A stretch of DNA of 64,000 bases from Diatrype stigma (taxonomy: Eukaryota > Ascomycota > Sordariomycetes > Xylariales > Diatrypaceae), in the NCBI GenBank assembly GCA_022225965.2, contig JAKJXP020000050.1:248001-312000 (forward strand). The letters run 5' to 3'. Of this stretch, positions 36,652 through 48,749 are shown piece by piece. Numbering within the stretch: the first letter of the stretch is position 1; every line of letters starts with the position of its first letter. The position numbers were made by a program, and so were the translations under genes. The notes beneath the pieces are model-generated. The model was given only the letters and a program-made list of their open reading frames with translations. It did no database searches and was not told the DNA's origin.

Positions 36652-38228
36652 TTACAGTTTGGCAAAGAAATTGCGGCTCATTCGAAAACGGACTCCCTGG
36701 ACAAGCCCAGCCGCTCCAAGCGCCATTGAGCCAGCATAGAACATCGCGGGCCGGTACGCTTGGAACCCTGCGTCCGTGCCACCATAGGCCTCGAGGAGAT
36801 AGCCTGCAATCGGGGCGCCCATGAGGTAACCTCCCGCCCAGCTGGTTACAATCATGCCCATGGCGACAGAGACACGAGCGGAGCCGAAGACGTTGCCGAC
36901 TACGGTGGGCATCGTCGAGAAAAAGCCGCCGTTGGCCAGTCCGTTGACGATGACGAAGATTGCCAGTGGGGCCAGGCTCTGAGAGACCGGCCAGACCACC
37001 AGCATGCTGATGGCGCACACGGAGAGCGAGAGGAGCAAGGCATTCAGAGGGCCGAACGAATCGCATAGCATGCCGCAGACGACCCTTCCGACGGCGGATG
37101 CGAAGTTGAACGCCGCTAGGAGTCCGGCGCCGGTGCTGGATGGTAATCCGAGGGCCTTGGCATACAGGGGCACAAAGAAGGGCGGCACGAACAGGGGGAA
37201 CGTGCCCACAGCCCCAGCAAGAACGACTAGGACGAAACGGATATCCTTGAACAACCCCCTGGAATCCAAATAATCAGTTTGGTGGTTTGCATAATTACAT
37301 GGTAAATCGTTGAAAATAAAAGGTCTCTTACCATTCAACAAACCCGGCACGACGCATCGGCGTTCTCTCCCTGATAAGCCAGGCGGCAGGCAACCCAGTC
37401 GCCAAAGTCGCTATGCCGAGAACCCGGAACGTCCAAGCGGGACCGGCATTGCGAATGAGGGGGTCCAGGGCGAGACTCAGGATAGCACCGCCTAAGCCTC
37501 CACCGGCGAACACAACGCCATTAGCCAACCCTCGCTTGCGGCTGAAATATTGCGCCGTGGTGCTGGAAATGATCTAGAAACTCTCACGATCAGTACTGTC
37601 GTTCAGTAACTTGGAGCTGTCGCACTGGAAATTTTGGCAGCAAAAGCCACCCACATACAATGAAGCACAGACTGCAAGCGTGTTAGTAAAGTTACCGCGG
37701 TGGCATCGCCTCGTCAAGGGGAAGGGACAAGCTCTCCGAACTAACATACCCGTATCCGAAGCCCAGCAGCGCACCCTCGGTCACGAAGAGGCCCGGCAGG
37801 CTGCCCACGGCGAAGCTGCTCAGGATCTCGGCGCAGCCCACCAGGGCGATGCCCAGCAAGCCCGTGTTGCGCGCGCCCAGGGCGCGCATGAGGCGCGAGT
37901 TGAGGATGGCGACGGCGGCCAGCATGGTCGGGCCCAGCGAGCCGACGAAGGACAGCGTCGCCGCGGTCGAGAGCCCGTCCTCGACCAGCGCGCCCTGGAT
38001 GACGCCCCAGCTGTAGCTGGTGCCGATGACCCACCACGAGAGCACGGCGCAGCAGCCCACCACGACCCAGCCGTAGCCGCCCTCGGGAACTTCCGAGTCG
38101 GCCAGCTGCGAGGCCTGGAAGACGGGATCTACGTCGTCGGATGTAGTGATATTAGCTGGAACCTCGCGGTGAGTCGCCGCCGGCCGGCGCTGCTCGAGCT
38201 CGATCGCTGTGGTCGTTGAGGTAGCCAT
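36652..38228 (-). CDS. MFS transporter, monocarboxylate (SLC16-like) family
   Basis: Exons 38228-37750, 37671-37659, 37573-37332 and 37258-36652 join to 446 aa. After a hydrophilic N-terminus, PEGGYGWVVVGCCAVLSWWVIG opens the first helix, the standard beginning of fungal monocarboxylate-type MFS proteins. YFSRKRGLANGVVFAGGGLGG marks helix 4, and a second six-helix half begins after GLFKDIRFVLVV. The loop CGMLCDSFGP corresponds to the helix 8-9 MFS motif. Substrate cannot be read from sequence; family members carry monocarboxylates, riboflavin or secondary metabolites. The second exon is only 13 nt (LCFI); without it the phase fails. The C-terminus RMSRNFFAKL is short and basic. No biosynthetic cluster adjoins it. 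Confidence 0.88.
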
Positions 38229-38816
38229 TGGCGGGCGGTGGTGGTTTACCTTTTAAAGCGCTAGGAATGGCGTGTCTACGGTGCCGTGTAAATGATGTGC
38301 AACATGATCAGAACTGTGTGATGTGCGTTGCAGTCGTTCAATTTTTATATGTGTATTTCTCAGTAGGTGGGTCGAACTGGACGAACTGGACGATCATTGA
38401 GTAACCGTAACCGGCTCACCGGTAAGATGCGCCATTCACCGGGCCGGAGGCTATCAGTGAGGGGCGGCAGTCCACCCCAAGGGCGCGCTCGACAGGGGGC
38501 TAAGGAGTCAGGGTCAGGGGGTGTCATTGATTTCTCAGCGAACCAGAGCAAACTCGCGCATTATCTTTCCTCACTGTTTGCCATTTCGTTCCGGCTTACA
38601 GACTTACACGACTCGATATCGAAAAAGTGGGATGTGAGATTGCGTCAACGTTTCCGTTGCCAACCGACGTTGGATCGACGAAGGACTTCATTAAAAGCGT
38701 ATTCAAGATCGTGAACGTCGCGATATGGTTACTTCTACAACTAGTAGGTAATGCTAATGGAACTATCATTAGCTTAATTGTCAGTTCCCAAATTGAAAAC
38801 TAGGAATAAATGGGAA
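38229..38816. other. Promoter side of the MFS gene, up to the copia insertion
   Basis: Normal composition until about 38750, then AT-rich. No gene seen. Confidence 0.45.
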
Positions 38817-38824
38817 TTACTTAT

Positions 38825-38959
38825 TACAAATATAAAGCAAAAAGCAGCTATAAAAAAAAAACTAATAATATAAATTCAAAGAAATCTAAGCAAATGGAAT
38901 ATTAAAAAGCGGTTACTTAAGTATAAATAATGCCATTAAGGCATTAACTACGCAATACA
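38825..38959 (-). repeat. Left LTR (3' LTR of the minus-strand element)
   Basis: A direct repeat of 44724-44857. Nearly every difference is A here for G there, or T here for C, so this copy is the more RIP-mutated one (for example GGCATTAACTACG against GGCACTAGCCACG). Confidence 0.85.
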
Positions 38960-40107
38960 GCCCCTTAAACGCCTTCGAAAAACGAAGCCGTTTTTAATAT
39001 CCTTCTTATATTAAATCTAGAAACCAATTAGTATTATTCCATTTAAATATACGATACTTTTCGAAATATAAGAACTTTTAATTTGCTATTTTATGCCGTT
39101 ACGGTATACCGCATCGAAATAAAGGTTATAACCGATTAACGATTATTTATATAACCGCTTTAATTTTATTAATATAGGCCCAATCCCATTTGCCGTACGA
39201 ATTGCTTATATTTTTCCGTTTAAAAGGCCTTTATAAAGCCGTTTACGACCATATCGTCCGTTTCGATATAAAGCAATCGGAAAATTTCTTTTTTAATTTT
39301 GTCGATAATTTATTTATATTAAACATTTACGTATCGCGTTTTTATTATATTTAACGGATTTAACGTTATTATTATCGCATTTTTCGAATCCGTAAATATA
39401 ATAAAAGGCTTTTATTAAAAATAATTTAATTCGATTAATATAAAATTAATTTAAATGTTATTTATTTTGGCAAAAATAAAATTAATAAATTCCGCTTTAA
39501 TATTGCTAAATATAACTATCGATTATTTCTTCGTTTTTTAATATATCGGCCTTTCGGCGAATAAAATTATATAAACGCCAATAAAAAAACGGAATCCTAA
39601 ATTATTATAAAAAGCAGCATTAACGAAAATCCTTATTATTAAATTCGTAACTTTATAATTACCTTTTAAAATTATTCCGAATTTAATTATTATATTAAAA
39701 TAACGCCAAAAATAATTTAATAGGTTTCAATAAACCTTTTCCGGTTTTAAATTCGATTTGCATAACTTGTTTATTATAAAGGAAATATTTAAGCAATTAT
39801 TTATTAAAAAATAATTAAATAAATCCGTTTCTTTAATATATTGCTATTATTTAAATAAAAAAAAAGGATCCAAATAACGGAAATTATTAATTCGAACCGT
39901 TAAGGGGTTTTAATTATTATTTTTAATTGCTTTCCGTATTTATTAATTATTTTTCGAATATAATTTTCCTAAATAAGGAAAACCTTTCGTAAGCGCTTAT
40001 TACATTTAACGACGTATCCAAAAAACTTCGTAATTTCCCTTAAATCCTTTAATTAAAAAAACGTTTATAATTCATTCCGAACTCGATAGCATTTAGCAAT
40101 TGTTTTG

Positions 40108-40290
40108 CTTATTATAAAAATATCGTTAATATATATCAAAAAAAGCTTTCCTATTATTTCGTATTTAAATAAATACAGGTCTTATATTATCGGCTTAAAT
40201 TCGATCTTTTTTAAGACTTTCGTAAAGGCACGATACCATTAAATAAAGGCCTTTCGTAAGCCGTATAATGCTTGCTTAAATTTTTAAACC
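40108..40290 (-). pseudogene. Copia reverse-transcriptase remnant
   Basis: The minus-strand reading contains KQALYGLRKAFI, a stop, WYRAFTKVLKKI, a further stop, LYLFKYEIIGKLFLIYIN and DIFIIS, in one frame. The order and spacing match the copia RT palm (LYGLKQSPRxWY ... YVDDI). The aspartate pair is now Asn-Asp. Stops and substitutions are explained by G-to-A/C-to-T change. Confidence 0.85.
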
Positions 40291-43200
40291 TTATTTGTTC
40301 CGTTATTATATCCTTTCGATTAACGAACGTAAATATCGTAACCTTTAAAAGGGACAGCATTAAAAAAGGCTATCTTTATATCGTAAAATTAACCTATTAA
40401 ATTAAGAATAATTATAAAAATAAGAAAAATCCTAATAGATATAACGTCGGCAATAACCGAATATATATCTTATATTACGTAATTGTCCTTTATTTCGAAG
40501 TTTTCGCAAATTACTAATTAAATTCGGTTTCGAATTTACTTATTATTAGCGTTAAACCGTTAATTCGTTATTTATTTCGATAATAAAGCTTTAGCCCTAA
40601 AGGGAAAAGGAATTAAATTAAATATACCCCTTTTTATTAAATTGTTATATTATGCTTTAAAAGCCGGCTGTTATTGCTTTTAAAAAATAAGGTTTTTTTT
40701 CGTTTTCTTTATCGTTCGAACGAGTTTCGGTGCCATTATTTTTTCCATTTTTAATGTAAATAAAACGTATTCCGTTAATATCCGGATGGATTTATTACGG
40801 ATCTTATAAAACGACTTTTTCTTTATTCGTATAAAAGGCGAATAAAGTGCTAAAAAAAAAGGCTTCGGCGGTATCGATTTAAAGCGTATGCCGGAAAGAA
40901 TTTTATAATTTATTTTTTTATCCTTATTACGAATAAACCTTCGAATAATAGGTTTTTCCTATAAACCATTTATCGTAATTAAATCCATAACGGGATTTAA
41001 TGCTTTATTACCGAAAGAATATTCCTTCTTAAGGTTCTCGATTGCTTTCTCGAAATATTCCTTTTCGGAATTATCGGATTCCTTTTATTTCTAAGCTTAA
41101 AAGAATTATTCGATATAACCGGAAATATAATTTTCGTTATCTTAATGTCCTTTATTTTAAATATAATTATTACTTTGTTTTTAATAATTCTTTTCCATTT
41201 TATTATTTTCTTTTAATAATTGTTGTTTTAAATTAAAAAATTCGGGCGGTAAATAAAGCTACTTGCTGCCTATTTCATATTCGGAATCGTTTTCGTTATA
41301 TTCCTTTAAAAGGGTTTTAACGCGTTATTAAAAGGTTATAACTTTCGTTTCGATATATTTCCGTTTCGTAATAAGGTTTTCCGTTATATTTAAGTTATAT
41401 TATATTATCGTTTTCGATTAAAATATTTCGTTTTCGGATTCCGAATTAACAAATTTAATAACGTATTATATGCTTTTATTAGCATTAATCCCTTTATTTA
41501 ATATCCTTTTAATAAACCGTATATCGCGGGCATAAATAATAATATGCTTATCCGAAACGTAAACTTTATAAATTTTCGTTTTAATATCGACGTATTCGAT
41601 TAAATATGCCTTAAAAATTCGTAAAGTTATTTTATAACTTTATATAACCTTTTTATCGTATATATAACCGAGGAATTCCTAAGTTTTAAAAATAAATAAG
41701 TCGTTAAATTTCTTTTATATGGAAATACCTAAATTTCGAACTAGCTTGGCTTAAAAGCATTTATTATCTTTATTATAACGAAATAAAAACATATTTATTA
41801 GTTTTATAATACATTTTTCGATATACGGCCATAAAAATGAAATAATCCGGCTTGATTTATTGCCGAACGAAAGGGAATAATAATAAGCTTTACCTTATTT
41901 TTTCCGTATGCGTTTTATTCCGATATATAGGAAATTGTTTTTTATTATTATATATCCTTTTAATTTAAGAATTCGTTTATGTTGTTATTGGTACTAATAA
42001 ATTCCCATTTTCCATCGAACTAAAAAATTTGAATTTTATATACGCCTTAACGTTTAGTTTCGATTATTTATTCTTAAATTAAGCGATGGATTTTTTTTTT
42101 ACGAATAAATTTAATTTATTTAAAACCGATATATCCATTAATTAATATAACGAAATATTTATATTTTATAATACTTATCGGTTTTATTTTATATATATCG
42201 AAATATATAACTTATAAAAGGCAAGTTATAAAAGTAATTTGTTTTTTATTTATTTGCCGTTATATTTTCGTTTATAGGCATATTTTATAAATTATATTTT
42301 TCAATATCGGAAATATAAGCCTTCGGATAATATATGCCTTTTATATGCATTCGTAACTGGCATGCATAAATTTTTTATGCATTTAATAAAAATTAATCGC
42401 TATAAAGAATGTTATTTATATAAATAAAGAATTAAAAACGGAAATAATTGGAATAACCTTAACGATATATATTTATTATATATTAATGAATTTATTGCCG
42501 GTTTTTTTATTAATTAAACGGTTTCCGTATTTATTAAAAATAATGCCGTTATTTCGAAAAACTTTCGAATTTATTAAGTTATAAAACGCAATTGGGAAAT
42601 ATCGAATATTATTATGGGTTATTTTAATAATACCCCTTGTATTAATATAAACCTAATAATTTATAACGCTTATATTAACGCATTTAATATCGCCGCTATT
42701 TGACGATGCTATTAATTCGGGTTTATCGAGCGATTCGTATGATATGAACCATTTAAGGTCGTTAAAAATGTGCTTACCAGTTTCCGAATCGTTTATAAAT
42801 ATATTTCGAATAAATTATAATATTATAGCATTTAAGTCCGTTTTTATATTTAATATTCCCTTCGACGGTATATTTAAAAAAAAAGGCAATTCCGGTTATT
42901 ACTTAATTTTTCATTTATTTTTGCCGGCATTCGAAATAAAGTATTTAATATTTTTCCGAATTATCCGAATAATGCCCGTTATAATTTAAATAATAAGGAT
43001 AATACTTTATTTCTTTATACGTAAAGTATAATTTATTTTGTTTTTATCGATATTTACAAATAAATTAGGAACTTTTTGGAATAATGTTATTATTGCTTAT
43101 TATTTCCGTAACTTTATTCGTTATAATTAAAAATATAAACTTAATATTAATAAATTCGAAAGCCGCTAATCGATAAATTTCCTTTTCAAATTCCTTTTAT

Positions 43201-44723
43201 TTTAATTCGTTATAAAGGATCTTTTATTCGATTATGCGATGCTATTCGAAATATCGGCTCTTAATTTTTAATATTAAAAGGAATAATTAAAAACTTTCGA
43301 ATTGCTTTATTTCGAATTATTCCAATTTTTTCGCTCGCTATACGAATAAAACGTTAAAATTCTTTAGGGTTATGTTAGCCTTTAGGGTTATATTTATTCA
43401 TTAAATGGCTAAGGCGCATTTATTAAATTTTAAGGCCGTTAATATTAATCTGCAAATAAATATGAAAATTTCGAACGGATTTTTTATTTTTTTTCGATTG
43501 TAACCTGCATTTTTTAATTTTGGCATTATTTGCCGTATAAAAAACGTTAATAAAATACGTACGTAAATGCGTTATTTTTTTTAAAGAAAACCCGCCGAAA
43601 AGGTATCTTTACTTTTCGGCTTAAGAATATTCGTATAATAAAAATATTTAAAGCCGCAATATTCGGCATTATTTAAAACGGACTTTTTCCAGTTCCGGAA
43701 GTTTTTCTTATTCTTAAAAAAAGGCATTTTCGGAAAAGTAATAATAAGACTATTATTTATTATAGGATCCAATAGCAATTAAAAAGCAATAAAGCCTTTA
43801 TTAGTAATAATTAAAATAAAATTCGACCTAATAAGAAATTAAAATGCGGCGAAACTTTTATTAATAAATAATTAAAACAATAATCGGCCCGGCAAAAACC
43901 GGAAAACGGCGATACTTTATTATAGCAAAATACTAAACGGCAAAGAATTTATATTTCTTAAGCCAGTTTTTTTAACTTTTAATATTAATTCTTTTTAATT
44001 AACCTTTTTATTTATTTTTCGGCGTTAATTATTACGCAATAATGGTTTATTTCGACGCAATAAAAAATGTCGAATAAGTTTCGGCATTTATTTAAAAAAG
44101 GAAAAACTAAATTTATTGGTTTTATATTACGCGGCTTTATTTATTCGTAAGTAATAAAAGCGGCTTATAAAAATTATCGCCAATAACTTATTACTTTTAA
44201 GTTCGTAAAAAAAACTTACGAATAAAGTATATTTTAATATGAATTAATTAATTTATTAAATTATAAGAATTTTAAAAATAAAAGTTTAATTAATATTATT
44301 TAATCGAGAATATTTTCCTTAATATAAGTCGCATATAATTAATACGATTTTATTATAAAATTTGCTATATTAAATAACATTCTAATTAATACGAATATTT
44401 GCATTTGGATATATATAATGCCCGAATTTTAAATTATGAAATTCGTTTAAATTTAACGAAAGTATAATATATCGATTCGTATTTTCGTAAAAAATCCGTA
44501 TATAAGGTTAAATAATCGAATACTTAATTATTCGTATTATTTTTCGATTATAATCGATTCAGGAAACGATAGCTTCGTTTTTAAAAATTATAAGCATATT
44601 CGTATTTAATGCAATAACTTCGCCTTTTAAAAGAATATAATTGCTTTTTAATAAATCGGATTAATAAAAAAAGATTCGAATCGTTATAATTAAACGAAAA
44701 CATATAAGGGATTTATAATTTAT

Positions 44724-44857
44724 TGCAGATACAAAGCAAAAAGCAGCTATAAGAAAAAAAACTAATAATATAAATTTAAAGGAATCTAAGCAAATGGAAT
44801 GCTAGAAGGCGGTTGCTTAGGTATGGGTAGTGCCACTAGGGCACTAGCCACGTAACA
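44724..44857 (-). repeat. Right LTR (5' LTR of the minus-strand element)
   Basis: The less mutated LTR, next to normal-composition DNA. It starts TGCAGATAC and ends CCACGTAACA on the + strand, so it has TG...CA ends. It is followed by TTACT at 44858-44862. Confidence 0.85.
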
Positions 44858-44862
44858 TTACT

Positions 44863-45793
44863 TTTTATTATGATCGGATAAGGTCAAGACAATACCGAAT
44901 GCATTATCTCCCTCAAATCTACAATGCACGATGTTGCTTGGTTTATGGAGCATCCAAAACGCAAGAGACTTGGTTGTTGACTCCATCCTCGAAAGCGTAG
45001 TCAGGGACCTAAGGCAGAGGATCACTCATAGTGTCACTCGTACAAATAGAGGTCCATGTTGTATTGTAGAACTTGATTAACGATCAAGTTGCATTTGCAT
45101 TGTGGCCCAGGCTTTGAGTCAGGACAGTTGGTTTCGTAGCAAATGTGGTCAAGGAGTAAGGGTTTGAAGTGACCCTCGAATAGTATCACATCTTCTTTTA
45201 CAGAAGATCTGGAAGGAACAATACGGAAACCTATTGAGTCATTACGTGTTCAACAGGTACTAATAGTCCAGTCGTCCTGGCGACCATGGCATGCATCACT
45301 TAGAGTCAATGTACGTAGTACTACGTTATTGTAGTGCAACTGGCAGACAATGTGAATCTACTTGAACAATAGGTATGGACTGGATAGCTTCACAATTTCA
45401 CAATTACTTCTTCTGCCTATGCGAGATACAAACCCACCAAGGAAAACACTGATCAATAAAGGCCTTGCATAGGGGCACTGCAATATCACCATCATCGCTC
45501 CTCTTCCACTCGATATCATCTAGACCCCCCCAAGCCATCATATTGAGAGGAAGATACAATCTCTGGTTTCACCTTTTGACGAGCTAAACATCGGCTCAGG
45601 ATGTCAATAATGTGCACACCTGCATCCTCCAACTATCATGATATAGTACTGGCGGATGGTGGCAGCGCCTATGGAAGCGACAACGCTGGGGGTGACAATG
45701 TTGGGCCAAACCAGGCGACAGATCTAGGAGCAGAGAAACTAGGTGAGGCCGTTGCAACTGCGCCACAACTGAAACAGAATCGCTGCTGACTTC
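44863..45793. other. Intergenic
   Basis: A 62-codon + frame at 45601-45789 lies just before the membrane-protein ORF and could be an upstream exon, but no donor joins it in phase. Nothing else supported. Confidence 0.35.
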
Positions 45794-46156
45794 ATGGTAG
45801 TCATCATCCTGGCGTGCATCATCATCTTTATTGTCATCACTGCCTGCGTCTCTATTTTCATCTTACTTCGCCGCCGCACTGCCAGAAAGCACCCGGAAGA
45901 AACCGAAGCTATTCCCTGCGAAGACATCCAACTGGACTCGAGAGAAACTGAGAAGAGAGCTACGACGCCTGACTTCATGGCGGTTGAAGTATACGGGGGA
46001 GGGCGTATGGGGCGTGTAGGTACAATATCCGTCGAACTGTTACTAAAATCACTTCTCGCTAACATTCCAATAGTCGACGTCGAACCGTATCCAACGTCAG
46101 ACATTCGACTACACGGGAGACGGCAGGTATATGCTTCAGTAGTTACTAGATGTTGA
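45794..46156 (+). CDS. Possible small single-pass membrane protein
   Basis: A 120-codon frame starts MVVIILACIIIFIVITACVS, a strong transmembrane helix, and continues FILLRRRTARKHPEE, a typical stop-transfer segment. An acidic then Gly-rich tail ends in RQVYASVVTRC. The frame stays open a little upstream (IAADF before the first Met), and an AAACAG acceptor at about 45780 hints at an upstream ectodomain exon that I could not place in phase. The gene is convergent with the kinase that ends at 46257. Function unknown; the ORF could also be partial or fortuitous. Confidence 0.35.
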   Translation: MVVIILACIIIFIVITACVSIFILLRRRTARKHPEETEAIPCEDIQLDSRETEKRATTPDFMAVEVYGGGRMGRVGTISVELLLKSLLANIPIVDVEPYPTSDIRLHGRRQVYASVVTRC

Positions 46157-46256
46157 TACCAACCACACAGAAAATATTGTGGGTGGATCATAGTGGACTG
46201 CCTCTGACAGCGTCTGATGTATAACTCAACGTTGATAGCATAAACGCCACAAAAAT

Positions 46257-47708
46257 TCATGCCGTTATCTTCTGGTATTCTGGCAGGGCCCATTGTGTCA
46301 TCCACTTCGACTCCAAGACTTGCGCTGCCGTGCATCGGTCCTCTGGCTTGAAAACAAGCATAGGCTGGAGCATCGCAAAGATGGCCTCCTTCTCTTCCGG
46401 TGATATTTGCGCTAGTCCTCTTCTTTTTCGCGGTTCTTGTATGCCCCCTTCGAACTCCTTCTCCCACGACGTAACCCATGAGTCGTCTACCGGGTCCCCA
46501 GCATCTGTGAAGTATTTCGAGCGTCCCTCCCATTTGTCCCACCAAGAGTCCGGCAGCCCAGCCCGGCCCAGAAGATCAACCTGGCCCTTCATCACAATGT
46601 CTGAGTCAGGAAGGAAGTCATGAAAAAGGGACGTTTGGCTAAGCATGTCCCAAAGAGAACAGGCGAGTGTCCATATATCAGATGAGAATGAAACTTCATT
46701 TCCCGATCCAAACAGGAATTCCGGAGGACGAAGTATAAGCGGAGTGTGCAAGTCATGTCTAGTCTCAAGCGAAGGGGCAAAAGCTTCGCCTAGGTCTGCC
46801 AACCATGTCCTCGCTTCTTGTAGGTCAACCTTTAGACTGTGCATGCCGAGCCTGGCAGGGAGAAGGCCATAAGGAGGGACTCCCTGTGGAAGTTCCTCAC
46901 CATCATGACGGGTAACAGGCTCACGCTCTGGCTGCCCGTATCGATCATACAATTCATGATCAGATAGGTCTTGGAAATCGGGCGAAAATCTTAGAAGAAC
47001 GTTCCCTAAATGCAAGTCTAAACATGGAGTTTTAGTAAATGTTGATTCTGTGATTCGAATGACGTCCTAAGCGTTCCTGGACATACCTCCATGCACAAAC
47101 CCCTGACTGTGGAAGGATGCCACAGATAACGCCAGTTGCGCAGCCAAGGCTCGAGCAACATCGAGCTGGAACAAGCGTGCCCAGTCCCCTTTCATACACG
47201 ATAAGCTACCCCTTGCCGGTAATGTCACGTAACAAGGATGGGCGCCATTGATACCTCGTATTTCGAAGCGATCTAGGATTGGTGGAAAGAAGCTGTCTCG
47301 TTGGCCCGGGCTCGGCTTGGTAACTTTGGAACTCGCGTTGAGGGTTGACAATATATCGGCCTCCTTCGGGTTGGAATCAGCAGTACCAATTTTGACTGCG
47401 ACGAGCTTGCTACTCTTTTCGTCACGGGCTAGCCAAGTAGTCGAGTAAGTCCCATGCCCAAGTTTATGGACTATCCGATATCGATCGTGATATCGGTCCC
47501 CGATATGGACAGGGTGGTAGCCACCAGGTTCGTATCGCCCCAGATATTCTACATCTTCAATGTAATGGTATTCCACAGATGAAGACATCGTAGATGATTT
47601 TCGTGGAGTGAAGCAGCGACGGAAGTAGCGGCGGCAGAATAGTAAGTCGGGTTGGGTAAAATGCCTTAATGAGGACAAGCGGAGAAGGGTCGTGACGGTC
47701 GTCTTCAT
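46257..47708 (-). CDS. SRPK-like serine/threonine protein kinase
   Basis: Exons 47708-47087 and 47017-46257 join in phase to 460 aa. The N-lobe has the SRPK entry EDVEYLGRYEPGGYHPVHIGD, glycine loop LGHGTYSTTW at about 83-92 and catalytic lysine in LVAVKI at 106. The catalytic loop, created by the splice, is HGDLHLGN (Asp208), the form common in fungal SRPK-like kinases, and ADLGEAF replaces DFG. RPPEFLFG stands for the APE segment, followed by SSDIWTLACSLWDML. The C-lobe ends with MLVFKPEDRCTAAQVLESKWM. SRPKs phosphorylate SR-type RNA-binding proteins; these expanded fungal relatives mostly have no known substrate. Translation may begin at Met41 (47588), since residues 1-40 look like a basic extension and Met41 begins the conserved part. 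Confidence 0.9.
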
Positions 47709-48421
47709 ACCGAGCCTTTATTCGCTGTGCGGTATTTAGTGAGACCACTGAGTGCCACAATGCTTTCCCTTAGGAGTTGACGGAGCACGTCAGAAGGGCT
47801 ATCCTGGGTGATTATTGTGTTGTTGACAAACAGCCAACCCAACACCGCAGTTCACTTTTGGACGCGCGGGTGTCACGTGATTACCCATCAACCATGCATG
47901 AACACGCAGGTGATGCCCCACAAACTTGGACTCTCCTCTTCCAACTTCCAACTTTCAAATGATTGGTAGTAAGGGTTTTCTTCTGACCCCTATACTTGAC
48001 TTGGCAGCTGACGTATGGGCAAAGGTAGGTCACATTTGATGGATATTTTCTGTGTACTCAGCTTTCTTTTCTAGATCGCGAGAGAGGGGTAAGATACTAT
48101 GAGAAGTCTATTATCCCAGGATTCATTGCTCTTATAGACCCTACTTATACTACAGTATCTACTTTCTGCCTTTCACTTTGTGTCGACAGTTCTCCTGACA
48201 GATATAGCGTTATTCAGACGGAAAAGGCGACCCGCCTGTGTCAATACAGTGTTGGATATAGCGATCCAGAAAGGGGTAGGCTGCCAGGCCCAAGTCCAAT
48301 AGTGGATAGGTCAGGTGCCAAGAACATGGCAAAGGCCCTCAAGGTGTGTAGGATCAATATAAGCGGGAGCAGGGGGAGACTGTTTCCGAGCAAGACAGAG
48401 CGCGATCATGGGGGTAGACGT
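47709..48421. other. Intergenic
   Basis: Kinase promoter side; no other feature supported. Confidence 0.45.
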
Positions 48422-48749
48422 GCCAGATCCGAGGCACTGGGGCCAAGCAACGTCGACGAGGAAAGAGAACTTTTACCAAGAACCGATGCTGTCGAATCCA
48501 AGCGTAGATGGGGCGGACGCTGCCGTGGTCCCTCGTCATATCTGGTCCAGGGGGTCGACGTGGTAGAAGTTTTTGGTGATCGGGACCTTCACCTTGGCCC
48601 ATTCGATCATGCCCGCTTCGACGAACAACGAAAGGTCTCTGCTGCGCCACACTCTTTCTCAAGTCCATAGTTTGGAGGCACCAGGCAGCTATGAGCAGGA
48701 ATGGCACGCCTGTGAACGCACGAAGAACCTTTGCTTGCCCCGATGCCAT
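48422..48749 (-). pseudogene. Broken small membrane-protein gene
   Basis: The minus strand opens with an ATG at 48749 and reads a hydrophobic start, MASGQAKVLRAFTGVPFLLI followed by AAWCLQTMDL. After a frame change it continues with LSLFVEAGMIEWAKVKVP, ITKNFYHVDPLDQI, stop, RGTTAASAPSTLGFDSIGSW, stop and KFSFLVDVAWPQ. The sequence around the stops is coherent protein. The first stop (TGA) stands where the pattern Q/E-I-W-R-G-T suggests a tryptophan (TGG to TGA); the second (TAA) stands where a glutamine is likely (CAA to TAA). Both are RIP-type transitions. It resembles small multi-helix membrane proteins often found near fungal secondary-metabolite genes, but I recognise it only loosely. It is divergent from the EthD gene at 49577. 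Confidence 0.5.

Larger units (their letters stand above)
38822..44857 (-). mobile_element. RIP-degraded Ty1/copia LTR retrotransposon
   Basis: Two direct repeats of about 135 bp (38825-38959 and 44724-44857) bound about 5.8 kb of AT-rich sequence. On the minus strand they begin TGTTACGTGG and end CTGCA. TTACT occurs at 38817-38821 and 44858-44862 and is a candidate 5-bp target duplication, although three bases (TAT) separate the left copy from the LTR start. Inside, the minus strand reads KQALYGLRKAFI and, 30-odd codons later, IYINDIFIIS. These are the copia reverse-transcriptase motifs usually seen as KALYGLKQSP and YVDDI. Stops (for example in the tryptophan codon region after RKAFI) and V-to-I, D-to-N changes fit RIP. 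The element is not functional. Confidence 0.85.
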
